Origin: an uncultured Bdellovibrionales bacterium
Lineage (GTDB): Bacteria; Bdellovibrionota; Bdellovibrionia; Bdellovibrionales; JAMPXM01
Reading direction: 5' to 3'
Assembly (NCBI GenBank): GCA_937927435.1
Contig: CALBDW010000165.1
Location: 1 to 28,738, forward strand
Length of the DNA stretch: 28,738 nt
The position numbers and the translations under genes were made by a program. The notes under the pieces were generated by a model. That model was not told where the DNA came from. It ran no database searches and saw nothing but the letters and a program-made list of their open reading frames with translations. Positions 14,144 through 22,371 of the stretch are shown here, one piece after another. The number at the start of each line of letters is the position of its first letter. The first letter of the stretch is position 1.

Positions 14144-15499
14144 GTGGGGTGGGGCCTGGACTTCATAGAAGCTTGCCGCAAAATGATTGAGATCGACTCG
14201 TCGCCGAGCGCGGGCACGGCGGAAATCGCGCGTTTTGCGGCGGAGTTGTGCCGGGCTGAAGGTCTTCATGTTGAGATCCAACATGAGACGCATAACGGAC
14301 TCAGCCAGGCGAACGTGATCGCCCGGCCCGTGGACACGAGGCCGAGCGAGGAGTTCTTGCTTCAGACCCACCTCGACACGCATGATCCGGGCAATTACGC
14401 TCTCTGGACGAAAACGGGCGCCAATCCTTTTAACGCCAGCATTTATACCGACACGATTTACGGCCTCGGAGCCGCGAGCGCGAAGCTCGATTTCTTGTGC
14501 AAATTGAAGGCAATCGGCGCGCTTAAAAACGAACGGTGGAAGCTTCCTCCCGTTCTCGTCGGAACCTACGGCGAAGAACTGGGAATGCAAGGCGCGGTCA
14601 AGCTGATTCGGAAAAAGATGATCTCGGCCCAAATGGCCCTCGTGGGTGAGCCGACGGGTCTCGCGCTTGTCGGGGCTGCGAAGGGGTTTGCGGGGGTCGA
14701 GATAGAAATTCCGTTTTCAGATGAGGAAAGGGAATTCCGCGCGCAGCATGATCTGGGCGACGGCACGACGACACAGAGTCGCGTTTTCATAGGGAAAGCC
14801 GCCCATTCTTCTGCGCCGCAGCTGGGCGATAGCGCGATTTTAAAACTTCTCGATTACCTGACCAAACTTCCAGAAGGTCTGGCGATCATGGAAATCGAAG
14901 GAGGAATCAGCTATAATACAGTGCCAGCCCATGCGGTTCTGGAAATCGATATGGTCGGAAATTTGCGTGATTCGATGGCCTCTAAGATCACGCGCGTGAC
15001 CAAGGCGATTCGAGAGGTTGAAAAGCGGTTCGAGGCGTATCCCGATTATGAATTTGAACCGCCGTTGCCTTCGCTCAACATCGGGATGATTCGAACCTAC
15101 GAGGACCACATCAAAATGAGCGGCTGCTGCCGCTTGCCGCCGACCGTAACGAACGAGGTCTATGAAGAGTGGATGTCGATCATACGGGAGGCGTGCGAAC
15201 AGGTGGGCGCGGTTCTCCGGATCACGGATTATAAGCAACCGTTCCGTACGGCAGCGGATGGGCCTTTGGTGAAGATCTGTCAAGACGAGCTGACGAGCCT
15301 GGGGCGGTCCGCGCGTTGCGGGACTCTGGCGGTCACGAATGAAGCCAATGTTTTCAGTCGTTTTGGAATTTCGTGCGTGGTGATCGGTCCAGGACAAGGG
15401 GGCGGCAACTCTCATGCGCCGAATGAGCATGTGAGTATCAGCGAACTGAATGAGGCCGTGCGTTTTTACACCGGCGTTCTGAAAAGAGCTTGTTTATGA
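14144..15499 (+). CDS. M20 family metallohydrolase (ArgE/DapE-like deacylase), possible desuccinylase
   Basis: The 451-residue product carries the M20 zinc-peptidase plan: THLDTHDPG (first ligand His and catalytic Asp), GTYGEELGMQGA (general-base Glu), LVGEPTGL (metal Glu), the lid-domain HSSAPQLGDSAI, and the C-terminal NSHAPNEHV with the last ligand His. One deviation stands out: where ArgE-type enzymes have the bridging Asp (GTADMKG), this reads GAASAKLD, with Ser in that place. Known: the family removes acyl groups from amino acids (ArgE, DapE) or hydrolyses peptides. Inference: in this operon it could cleave N-succinylglutamate to glutamate and succinate, replacing the M14-type AstE. The start is a GTG with no clear ribosome-binding site, 9 bases after the aminotransferase stop. 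It overlaps astA by ATGA at the end. Confidence 0.85.
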   Translation: MGWGLDFIEACRKMIEIDSSPSAGTAEIARFAAELCRAEGLHVEIQHETHNGLSQANVIARPVDTRPSEEFLLQTHLDTHDPGNYALWTKTGANPFNASIYTDTIYGLGAASAKLDFLCKLKAIGALKNERWKLPPVLVGTYGEELGMQGAVKLIRKKMISAQMALVGEPTGLALVGAAKGFAGVEIEIPFSDEEREFRAQHDLGDGTTTQSRVFIGKAAHSSAPQLGDSAILKLLDYLTKLPEGLAIMEIEGGISYNTVPAHAVLEIDMVGNLRDSMASKITRVTKAIREVEKRFEAYPDYEFEPPLPSLNIGMIRTYEDHIKMSGCCRLPPTVTNEVYEEWMSIIREACEQVGAVLRITDYKQPFRTAADGPLVKICQDELTSLGRSARCGTLAVTNEANVFSRFGISCVVIGPGQGGGNSHAPNEHVSISELNEAVRFYTGVLKRACL

Positions 15500-16509
15500 G
15501 TTTCTTACTTCGAAGCGTTCAACTGAAAGATTTGCGGGAACTTTTGGATCTTGCGGGGCAGTTCTCACTATTGAATTTGCCCGCGGACAAAAAAATTCTC
15601 AGCGAAAAGATCGAGAGAAGTATCGCCTCGTTCGCCGGCGAGCTGCCGAAGCGCGAGGCCGAATATCTTTTTGTCATTGAAGATATGGAGCATGAGACCG
15701 TTGTTGGCAGTTCTTTGATCATCGCCAAGCACGGTAACGAGGATGTTCCGCACTATTATTTCAAACTCGTGAAAAAGAACCGCTTCAGTGAGGATCTGGG
15801 GATCGGCTTCATTCACCAGGTCCTGCAGTTGAAAGAGGACACGGATGGGCCGACGGAAATCGGCGGCTTGTTGATCGACCGGAACTACCGTCGGCGTCCC
15901 GAAAAGTTGGGTAAGCAGATCAGCCTTGTGCGGTTCGTGTATATGGGAATGTACCCGCACGAGTTTGAAAGCCGGGTACTTTGCGAGCTGACGCCTCCTC
16001 TTGGAGAGGGCGGTCGGAGCGAGTTCTGGGAGGCGCTCGGCCGTCGCTTCACGGGGTTGCCGTACCAAGAGGCGGATTTGATCAGCCAGCGCAATAAAGA
16101 GTTCATTTCGTCCCTCTTCCCCGAAGAAGACATTTACCTTTGTCTCTTGGATTCACGCGCGCGCCTTGTGATCGGACGCGTGGGCGACGAAACGCGGCCC
16201 GCGCAGCACTTATTGGAGTCGATCGGCTTCAAATATTTGAACGAGGTCGACCCATTCGATGGAGGACCGCACTACGGAGCGAACCTCGAAGACATCACGG
16301 TCATAAAAAACGGTTCGTGGGCCCAACTCGCGACGGCCGACAAGGGTCAGTTCACAAACCGCGCGTTCGTAGGCTTGAAACGGGACGGAGAGTTCCGAGC
16401 CGTTTACACGGCTTTTGATAAACAAGGAGACAAGTTGGTGCTTCCGCCGCAAGCCTTTAAGCTTCTCGATGCGGAACCCGATGAAAAAGCGTATTTCTCG
16501 CCGGCGTGA
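15496..16509 (+). CDS. astA: Arginine/ornithine N-succinyltransferase, AstA family
   Basis: The 337-residue product is the usual length for AstA. It matches the family from LLRSVQLKDLRELLDLA and the LPADKKILSEKIERSI block to the VVGSSLIIAKHGN core strand, the EIGGLLIDRNYRRRPEKLGKQIS segment, and the C-terminal HLLESIGFKYLNEVDPFDGGP. Known: AstA (AOST) moves succinyl from succinyl-CoA to the alpha-amino group of arginine or ornithine; it has a duplicated acetyltransferase-like fold. Its ATG overlaps the M20 gene's TGA (ATGA at 15496-15499), so translation is coupled. AstB, which acts on succinylarginine, is not in the window, which points to ornithine as the substrate or to AstB elsewhere. A TTG at 15490 would add two residues and has no support. 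Confidence 0.88.
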   Translation: MSFLLRSVQLKDLRELLDLAGQFSLLNLPADKKILSEKIERSIASFAGELPKREAEYLFVIEDMEHETVVGSSLIIAKHGNEDVPHYYFKLVKKNRFSEDLGIGFIHQVLQLKEDTDGPTEIGGLLIDRNYRRRPEKLGKQISLVRFVYMGMYPHEFESRVLCELTPPLGEGGRSEFWEALGRRFTGLPYQEADLISQRNKEFISSLFPEEDIYLCLLDSRARLVIGRVGDETRPAQHLLESIGFKYLNEVDPFDGGPHYGANLEDITVIKNGSWAQLATADKGQFTNRAFVGLKRDGEFRAVYTAFDKQGDKLVLPPQAFKLLDAEPDEKAYFSPA

Positions 16510-16538
16510 GAGTTCCGGCGATTGAAAGGATGATTGGA

Positions 16539-18068
16539 ATGAGCGCTCAACAAAGCGGCCTGATGCCGATTCCTTACCTCGGCGACTACATTGATGGAAG
16601 ATTTGTTCGTCCGGACAGAGCGGACGGCGAATTTAAGGACATCTCGCCGTCGGATTTGCGCGACGAGATCATGGTGGTCGAGTACCGCTATGATCACGTT
16701 CAGGAGGCGTGCGCGGCCGCAAAGCGCGCTTTCTTGCAATGGGCCAGGTTGCCGCAGGAGAAACGTAACGAATATTTAAAGCGTCTCAAGGAAGTTTATA
16801 TCGCTCACACGTCCGAGCTGCAGGAAGCGATCTCCCGCGAAACGGGTAAACCGGCGTGGGAGGCTCTGACGGAAGTCAAAGCGATGATCAACAAGATCGA
16901 CATCACGCTGGATTTCTCTTTGAAGCTCGTGCGCGATGAGAGGGTGGAGAACGCGCTCCCCGGTGTCGACGGTTATATTTATCACCGTCCGCGTGGAGTG
17001 ATGGCCGTGCTCGGGCCTTTCAATTTTCCGGGGCACCTTCCGAACGGGCACATCGTTCCCGCGTTGGCGACCGGAAACACCGTCGTTTTCAAGCCTTCGG
17101 AGTTGACCCCGGCGGTCGGCCAGCTCATGGCTCAGATGTTCGAGAAGGCCGAATTCCCGAAAGGCGTCTTTAACCTCGTTCAAGGAGTGGGTGAAACCGG
17201 CAAGCGCCTTGTCGCTGACGACAACGTCGACGGCATCCTTTTCACTGGCTCTTATGACACCGGTTTGAAGATCAAATCGGCGACGCTCGAACACCACTGG
17301 AAGATTTTGGCGCTCGAAATGGGCGGAAAGAACGCCACGATCGTTTGGGACGATGCCGATCTGAATAAGGCTATTTACGAATCCACGATCGGCGCGTTTT
17401 GGACGGCCGGCCAACGTTGCTCGGCGACGAGCCGGATTATCCTGCACAAGAGCATTGCTCAGAAGTTCATCGACAAGTTTTACGATACGGCTAAAAAGCT
17501 TTCGATCGGTCACTGGAAAGATAATCCGTTCATGGGGCCGTTGATCAATGCCGACGCCGTTGAGAAGTACTTGCGCTTCCAAGAGATCGCGCAACGGGAA
17601 GGCGCCGAGCGTTTAATGCGCGGGAAGGCGCTCGATATCGGCGGCCACCAAGGTTACTACGTCACGCCAAGCATTTGTCTTGTCAAGGAGTTCAATCGCG
17701 CGTCCGTTTACCAGAAGTCCGAGATCTTCGGCCCCAACGTCGCCATCTACCAGGTTGATGACTTCGACGAGGCCCTGGAAATCAACGACTCGACAGGCTT
17801 CGGGTTGGTGACGTCGATCTTCACGCAGAAGCGGGAGCTTTATGAGGAAACCCGCTTGCGCGCGCGAGTGGGGATGGTGAACTGGAACCGCACGACGAAC
17901 GGGGCGAGTTCGCGTCTTCCGTTCGGCGGACTTGGAAAATCCGGCAACGACCGCCCGACGGCCCATTACGCCGTCTATTATTGCACGACGCCGGTCGCGA
18001 GCCTCGAGGACTTAAAGCCGTTTGATCCGATAAACCAAATGCCGGGTCTCAACTACGAACCGCTCTGA
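16539..18068 (+). CDS. astD: N-succinylglutamate 5-semialdehyde dehydrogenase, AstD family
   Basis: The 509-residue aldehyde dehydrogenase has the NAD-binding GPFNFPGHLPNGH block (AstD-like in its NFPGHLPNGHIVPAL run), FTGSYDTG, the general-base Glu260 in LEMGGKN and the catalytic Cys294 in GQRCSATSR. A late SEIFGPNVAIYQVDDFDEAL and the final RLPFGGLGKSGN block complete the family pattern. Known: AstD oxidises succinylglutamate semialdehyde to succinylglutamate with NAD. The combination with AstA and the aminotransferase strengthens the call over a generic aldehyde dehydrogenase. The start at 16539 is chosen because AAAGGA lies 8 bases upstream; ATG at 16530 and GTG at 16506 are in frame but poorly placed. 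It follows astA by 29 bases. Confidence 0.92.
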   Translation: MSAQQSGLMPIPYLGDYIDGRFVRPDRADGEFKDISPSDLRDEIMVVEYRYDHVQEACAAAKRAFLQWARLPQEKRNEYLKRLKEVYIAHTSELQEAISRETGKPAWEALTEVKAMINKIDITLDFSLKLVRDERVENALPGVDGYIYHRPRGVMAVLGPFNFPGHLPNGHIVPALATGNTVVFKPSELTPAVGQLMAQMFEKAEFPKGVFNLVQGVGETGKRLVADDNVDGILFTGSYDTGLKIKSATLEHHWKILALEMGGKNATIVWDDADLNKAIYESTIGAFWTAGQRCSATSRIILHKSIAQKFIDKFYDTAKKLSIGHWKDNPFMGPLINADAVEKYLRFQEIAQREGAERLMRGKALDIGGHQGYYVTPSICLVKEFNRASVYQKSEIFGPNVAIYQVDDFDEALEINDSTGFGLVTSIFTQKRELYEETRLRARVGMVNWNRTTNGASSRLPFGGLGKSGNDRPTAHYAVYYCTTPVASLEDLKPFDPINQMPGLNYEPL

Positions 18069-18095
18069 CGAGCGATATAGGAAAGAAAGAAGGCA

Positions 18096-19238
18096 GTGAA
18101 CGGATTCACTCGTATTGTCATCACGATCTTACTGGTAGCGTTGGTTTCGGGGGGCGCGGCGCTGTTGGGCGGCGCTTACTTTTTGCTGACACCGAATTCC
18201 GACTCGAACGAACAAATCATTTTCGAAGTCAAGCCGGCTGAAACGTTCAAATCGGTCGCGAGACGGTTGGAGAAAGAAGGCCTGGTGAAGAGCGCGAAGG
18301 TGCTCGAGATTTACGGGCGCCTAACAGGCGCCGCCAGGAGTGTCCGCGTCGGTGAATACGCCGTCCGCAAGGATCTTCTCCCGAATGAGGTTCTCGCTAT
18401 TTTGTCGTCGGGAAAAAGCGTCCATTACTCGATCACGATTTCAGAGGGTCTCAATCGCTTTGAGATCGCCGATATTGTTGAAAGACAGAAACTCGCGAGT
18501 CGGGACGAATTCCTGCGATTGACGAGGGATCGCCAGTTCATCAAGGAACTGTTGGGCGATGATTTCGAAAGCCTCGAGGGCTACCTCTTCCCTGAGACGT
18601 ACTACGTCACGAAATATACGACGGTGCGCGAGCTCATCAAAAATATGGTCGAGCGGTTTAAAGAAAACTTCGCTCGCGTCCAACAGGTCCCCGGATGGAG
18701 TTTGGGCGGTCTGACGGTTCATCAGATCGTGACTCTTGCAAGCATCATCGAAAAGGAGACGGGCGCGCCCGAAGAAAGGCCCGTTATCTCGTCGGTTTTT
18801 CATAACCGCTTGCGCAAGAACATGCGTCTACAGACGGATCCGACGATCATCTACGCGATTTGGAACGAACGCGGGTCGTGGAATGGATCATTGACCCGGG
18901 CCGATATGAGGTTTCCCAGTAAATACAATACCTATCTTCATTTCGGACTGCCGCCGGGTCCGATTGCGAATCCAGGTTTCGAGGCGTTGAAAGCCGCCGG
19001 TGCCCCGGCGGAGACGGATTATCTCTTTTTCGTAAGCCGTAACGACGGCACGCATGTCTTCTCGCGCGATTACAGTCAGCACCAAAAAGCTGTCGCGGAT
19101 TATCAGTTGAACCGTCGGGCGCGCGAAGGAAAGTCATGGCGCGATCTGAGCAAAAGAACGGCCATTCCCGAAGGAGTGGTTGAGGCGCCTCCAGTCGAAA
19201 AGAGGACCAAGCGGAAGCTGAAGCAAGAATCCAACTGA
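18096..19238 (+). CDS. mltG: Endolytic murein transglycosylase MltG (YceG family)
   Basis: The 380-residue product has one N-terminal membrane segment (residues about 8-31) and a periplasmic YceG domain. Visible blocks are IIFEVKPAETFKSVARRLEKEGLV (LysM-like start), VRVGEYAVRKDLLPNEVLAILSSG, LEGYLFPETYYV, and the catalytic ASIIEKETGAPEERPVISSVFHNRL with Glu219, which aligns to the E218 of E. coli MltG. The final LQTDPTIIYA and NTYLHFGLPPGPIANPG blocks are also family-typical. Known: MltG cleaves nascent glycan strands in the inner-membrane periplasm and sets chain length. It starts with GTG, with AGAAGG about 3 bases upstream. The C-terminal 35 residues are basic and variable. It lies 27 bases after astD; the function differs from the operon, so the link may be only positional. 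Confidence 0.93.
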   Translation: MNGFTRIVITILLVALVSGGAALLGGAYFLLTPNSDSNEQIIFEVKPAETFKSVARRLEKEGLVKSAKVLEIYGRLTGAARSVRVGEYAVRKDLLPNEVLAILSSGKSVHYSITISEGLNRFEIADIVERQKLASRDEFLRLTRDRQFIKELLGDDFESLEGYLFPETYYVTKYTTVRELIKNMVERFKENFARVQQVPGWSLGGLTVHQIVTLASIIEKETGAPEERPVISSVFHNRLRKNMRLQTDPTIIYAIWNERGSWNGSLTRADMRFPSKYNTYLHFGLPPGPIANPGFEALKAAGAPAETDYLFFVSRNDGTHVFSRDYSQHQKAVADYQLNRRAREGKSWRDLSKRTAIPEGVVEAPPVEKRTKRKLKQESN

Positions 19239-19242
19239 AAAC

Positions 19243-19731
19243 TCAGAGCGCGGCTTTGTAGAATGAGTTTGAAGCCGCGTCGTAACGGTAAATGTGCAGC
19301 TGGCCGACCATGTTTTGATCGAAGGTCGGCACGATAATCTCTTTGAAGCCGTCGCCGTCGATGTCGTCGAGCGCGAGATTCGTCGCTTGACCGTTGAAAT
19401 TGAAGAAGCCGTCGTTCTTGTCTGGAAGCGTAATCCTGGCGAGCAGTTTTTGGCTTCCATCTTCCTGCGGATGGTAAATTTCGATTAAAAGTGAGTCCCT
19501 CGTGCGCACCTTGGCGACGATGAGATTAAGGCCGTCGCCGGTAATATCACCGTGAACTGTTGATATTACGTTCCGGAAGTCTTGTAAGAGGGCGGCCCGG
19601 ATAGTCGAGCGAATGTCGGGCACTAAAGCGGCGACGAAAAGCATCCCGAAAGCAGCGACCAAAATGAAGCGGCCGAACTTCGAAATGAAGCCCGAGACTT
19701 TCGCGGAGATCAGGGAAAACGCCATGGTCAT
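19243..19731 (-). CDS. Membrane-anchored FG-GAP/VCBS-like repeat protein, function unknown
   Basis: The 162-residue product has one N-terminal membrane segment (GRFILVAAFGMLFVAALVP, residues about 20-38) and then two FG-GAP-type calcium-binding loops: HGDITGDGLNLIVAKV near residues 60-75 and LDDIDGDGFKEIIVPTFD near 121-138. Known: such loops occur in beta-propeller repeats of extracellular and cell-surface proteins. Two repeats are too few for a full propeller, so the protein could be a small repeat domain or a shortened relative. No enzyme motif is visible. ATG codons at 19731 and 19725 are both in frame. It ends only 4 bases from the convergent mltG stop, and the genes share no visible terminator. 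Confidence 0.72.
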   Translation of the reverse strand: MTMAFSLISAKVSGFISKFGRFILVAAFGMLFVAALVPDIRSTIRAALLQDFRNVISTVHGDITGDGLNLIVAKVRTRDSLLIEIYHPQEDGSQKLLARITLPDKNDGFFNFNGQATNLALDDIDGDGFKEIIVPTFDQNMVGQLHIYRYDAASNSFYKAAL

Positions 19732-19738
19732 CGTTTTG

Positions 19739-19744
19739 AGTATA
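19739..19744 (-). promoter_or_regulatory. Possible -10 element, seven bases before the FG-GAP-like gene start
   Basis: TATACT on the minus strand (19744-19739; five of six to TATAAT) is followed by CAAAACG and then the ATG at 19731. No convincing -35 box lies 16-18 bases upstream. The spacing would give a leaderless or almost leaderless mRNA. Confidence 0.3.
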
Positions 19745-19934
19745 TAACACCGCGAGACTAGGTGCGAGCTGGACAGGTGTCGCGGAACTCCTCGGAAGGT
19801 TGGGTCGCTTCGCTAAAGCGGCGGAATTTTTAGCTTTCCGCTGAACTGCTGGAGGAAAAAGGGGGCGCTTTGTTCGGCTTTTTGTCGGCAAAACATCTTG
19901 TTTTGAGACAACCGGAATCGATAGGATGCATGCT

Positions 19935-20570
19935 ATGGATACGACACCCCAAATCCCGACATTCTCGCAAGAATTCAAGAATGAGTTTTACCGGCTTCTC
20001 AAGACTCGCCGCTCGATCCGGAAATACAAGAGTGATCCTGTTCCGAAGGAAGTGATCGAGAGAATTCTCGCGGCAGGAATGGAGGCGCCGTCGGGTAAGA
20101 ACCGGCAGAACTGGCGTTTTTTTGTCGTCGAAGGCAAGAAACGGGATGAGTATTTAGCGCTTTCGCAAAAATCGTGGTTGGGGATCAAAGATATCCTCGA
20201 GAAGCGCTTGAAGCCTTCGTTGTATCAGTTCACAGAACGGTTCTTCTTCACTCTGGGCGACGCGCCCGTCATCATTTTCTGTTATTCCTCCAACGACGCG
20301 GAAGAGCGTTATCATACAAGTATCGGCAGTGTGTATATGGCCGTGGAAAACATGAATCTCGCTTGTTTTGTCGAAGGCCTCGGCTGCTGTACGATGGGAG
20401 CTCCGCTCGAAATCCGCGAGGAAGTGGACCGTTTCGTCGGCGTTGACCAGCTTCCCGAATATAAGGAAGGGAAGCTTGAACTTCTTTGCGCACTCGTCAT
20501 CGGTTATCCCGATCATTGGCCACCGAAGGCGATGCGGCAGGAAGGCCGCGTTACGTATATTTCTGACTGA
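19935..20570 (+). CDS. Nitroreductase family protein (FMN-dependent)
   Basis: The product is 211 residues from the ATG at 19935. The FMN-binding start is clear: RLLKTRRSIRKYKSDPVPKEVIERILAAGMEAPSGKNRQNWRFFVV, with the Arg-x-Ser-x-Arg phosphate contacts. A central VYMAVENMNLACFVEGLGCCTMG helix pair and the final LELLCALVIGYPDHWPPK complete the fold. Known: the family reduces nitro groups, flavins or quinones with NAD(P)H; some remodel cobalamin ligands or dehalogenate. Nothing here fixes the substrate. The start at 19935 is chosen because AGGA (19924-19927) sits about 8 bases upstream; the ATG at 19926 overlaps it. It diverges from the FG-GAP-like gene and ends 5 bases from the convergent pgeF stop. 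Confidence 0.88.
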   Translation: MDTTPQIPTFSQEFKNEFYRLLKTRRSIRKYKSDPVPKEVIERILAAGMEAPSGKNRQNWRFFVVEGKKRDEYLALSQKSWLGIKDILEKRLKPSLYQFTERFFFTLGDAPVIIFCYSSNDAEERYHTSIGSVYMAVENMNLACFVEGLGCCTMGAPLEIREEVDRFVGVDQLPEYKEGKLELLCALVIGYPDHWPPKAMRQEGRVTYISD

Positions 20571-20575
20571 GTCTC

Positions 20576-21286
20576 CTATTTGATCGCGATGAAACTGATT
20601 TGGCGTCCGGCGGTTTCCTTCTCGCGGCGATAGGAGCAGTGATCTTCGCTTCTGGCTGTGTCGATTGCGAGTTCAATCACCCGTTCCGGACCGATGCCCA
20701 TTGACGCCAGCTGCGCCCGCGCGATTTCGGATAAGTTCACATACGCTTTCGAAGGATCGGGAGGGGGCTGAAGGACGGATTCAAGGCGGGAGAAGCCGCG
20801 TACGGCCTCGAAGCGATGGGCGAGGCGTTCGGCGACATCGCGACCGACTTCAAAACTTTCAACCCGGATGTGCGGTCCGATCCACGCGCGGGCTTTTTTC
20901 AGCGATGGACCCATTCCGCGCAAGATGGCGCACGTTTTAACAATGATTTCGTTTTCGATGCCGCGCCAACCGGCGTGAATGGCCGCCGCCCAACCCGACT
21001 CGGAATCATGAATCATCACCGGAATACAGTCGGCGGTTTTGATGCACAACGCGAGCTTGGGTTCGCGGGTGATATGGGCGTCTCCTTCCCGATGAAGAGT
21101 GTCCCGCGCATGCTGAACGATATCGGAATGGCTTTGATTCAGCTGTGCGAAGCGATAGTCGGGAAAAAGGGTTTCAAGCTCCTCGATCTTCGATCGGCGG
21201 TTGCCGAAGAATACGGTTACGTCCAACGCTTCAAGGACATGGCCGAGCGGATGAGGCTGCGGAAAAGCTGGGTGTCTCGCAATCAT
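20576..21286 (-). CDS. pgeF: Multi-copper/laccase-domain purine nucleoside phosphorylase PgeF (YfiH family)
   Basis: The 236-residue product has the YfiH/PgeF metal-site triad: His53 in QSHSD, Cys87 in KTADCIPVMIHD and His104 in IHAGWRGIENEI. It continues with the GPHIRVESFEVG block and a late CSYRREKETAGRQISFI. Known: this family was first described as laccase-like and is now assigned to purine nucleoside phosphorolysis or adenosine deamination and, in E. coli, to editing of wrongly built peptidoglycan precursors. The ATG overlaps the rluD-family stop by ATGA (21283-21286), so the two are translated together; this gene pair is common in proteobacteria. No key residue is missing. Confidence 0.92.
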   Translation of the reverse strand: MIARHPAFPQPHPLGHVLEALDVTVFFGNRRSKIEELETLFPDYRFAQLNQSHSDIVQHARDTLHREGDAHITREPKLALCIKTADCIPVMIHDSESGWAAAIHAGWRGIENEIIVKTCAILRGMGPSLKKARAWIGPHIRVESFEVGRDVAERLAHRFEAVRGFSRLESVLQPPPDPSKAYVNLSEIARAQLASMGIGPERVIELAIDTARSEDHCSYRREKETAGRQISFIAIK

Positions 21287-22371
21287 TCCAGATCCTCGTC
21301 ATCCGACATCTCATCGTTTTCGACGGGACCATCAGTCACTTTTTGTGGGGGCCCCGGATCGATGTGGACCTCATATTTGTCGTGGTATTTCGGAAAGCCG
21401 AAATGTTCGACCAGCGGCATGAGATCGCTCGGCCACGGCGCTTGAAAGAGCATCCGCTTCCCCGTCCGGGGATGGAGGAATCCGAGTTCCATGGCGTGGA
21501 GCGCGAAGCGGGGCATCTCCTCGATCATTTTTCTCAGCTGCACCGATTTCAGGTTTTTCAAGCGCTTCGAGGCGCCGTAAGTGACGTCGCCGACGATAGG
21601 GTGTCCAAGCTCCGAAAGATGAACGCGGATTTGATGGGTGCGCCCGGTTTCAAGTTTCAGTTCGACGAGCGATACGCCAGACGGATGATAGGACCGCACG
21701 GTATAGTGGGTGATCGCGAGTTTTCCGTCGGGAGAACTGGCGACGCGCTTCCGGTCCTCGGGGTGGCGTTTGAGGAAGCTTCTGATCGTGCCTTGTTCGT
21801 TTTTGAATTGGCCGAAGGCCATCGCGCGATAAATGCGATGGGTTGTTTTCCTTTGAAACTGAAGTGCCAGAAGTCTTTGCGCTTCGTCGTTTTTCGCGAT
21901 GACGAGAAGGCCGCTGGTTCCCTTATCGATACGGTGAACCAGACCTGGGCGCTTTTCATTGAAGCCGAGCGAGAGGTCCTTTGTGTGATGAAGGAGTGCG
22001 TTCACCAAGGTGTCTTGCAAGTGGCCACAGGCGGGATGCACGACGAGACCGGCCGGTTTGTCGACGACGAGTAGATCTTCGTCCTCGTAGGGAATCTGAA
22101 GCGGAAAATCGTACGGAAGAAGCTCCGTCTCGACGACGATCGGCACGTCGATGTCGATCACGTCGCCGACCTTCGTTTCGTACGACGGTTTGAGGACGCG
22201 ACCGTTCATCCGGACTCTCCCGGACTGAATTAATCGTGACGCTTGGGAACGTGTTGCTATCTGCGGAACCGACGCCAGGACCTTATCAATTCTTTGACCG
22301 GCAAGCTCGGGAGTGATTGATAAGACGACGCGCTCGAACTGTTCCGCTGCGCGGAGATTATTTTCCACCAC
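21283..22371 (-). CDS. rluD: RluA/RluD-family 23S rRNA pseudouridine synthase
   Basis: The 362-residue product has an N-terminal S4 RNA-binding domain (about residues 22-82, with QRIDKVLASVPQ and SRLIQSGRVRMNGRVLKPSY) and the RluA-type catalytic domain. The active-site aspartate is Asp149 in HRIDKGTSGLLVIAKND. The later KLETGRTHQIRVHLSELGHPIVGDVTYG block is conserved. Known: RluD makes pseudouridines 1911, 1915 and 1917 in helix 69, the same helix that RlmH methylates at position 1915. Two genes acting on this helix thus lie in one window. The C-terminal tail of about 40 residues ends in a strongly acidic stretch (VENDEMSDDEDLE) not usual in RluD. It overlaps the upstream J/HTH gene by 14 bases. 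RluD is favoured over RluC by the S4 domain and the pgeF linkage. Confidence 0.88.
   Translation of the reverse strand: MVENNLRAAEQFERVVLSITPELAGQRIDKVLASVPQIATRSQASRLIQSGRVRMNGRVLKPSYETKVGDVIDIDVPIVVETELLPYDFPLQIPYEDEDLLVVDKPAGLVVHPACGHLQDTLVNALLHHTKDLSLGFNEKRPGLVHRIDKGTSGLLVIAKNDEAQRLLALQFQRKTTHRIYRAMAFGQFKNEQGTIRSFLKRHPEDRKRVASSPDGKLAITHYTVRSYHPSGVSLVELKLETGRTHQIRVHLSELGHPIVGDVTYGASKRLKNLKSVQLRKMIEEMPRFALHAMELGFLHPRTGKRMLFQAPWPSDLMPLVEHFGFPKYHDKYEVHIDPGPPQKVTDGPVENDEMSDDEDLE

Noticed and set aside
21145..22074. 309-codon plus-strand frame antisense to the RluD and PgeF genes
   Set aside because: It is fully covered by conserved minus-strand genes with intact catalytic motifs, and there is no ribosome-binding site or family signature.
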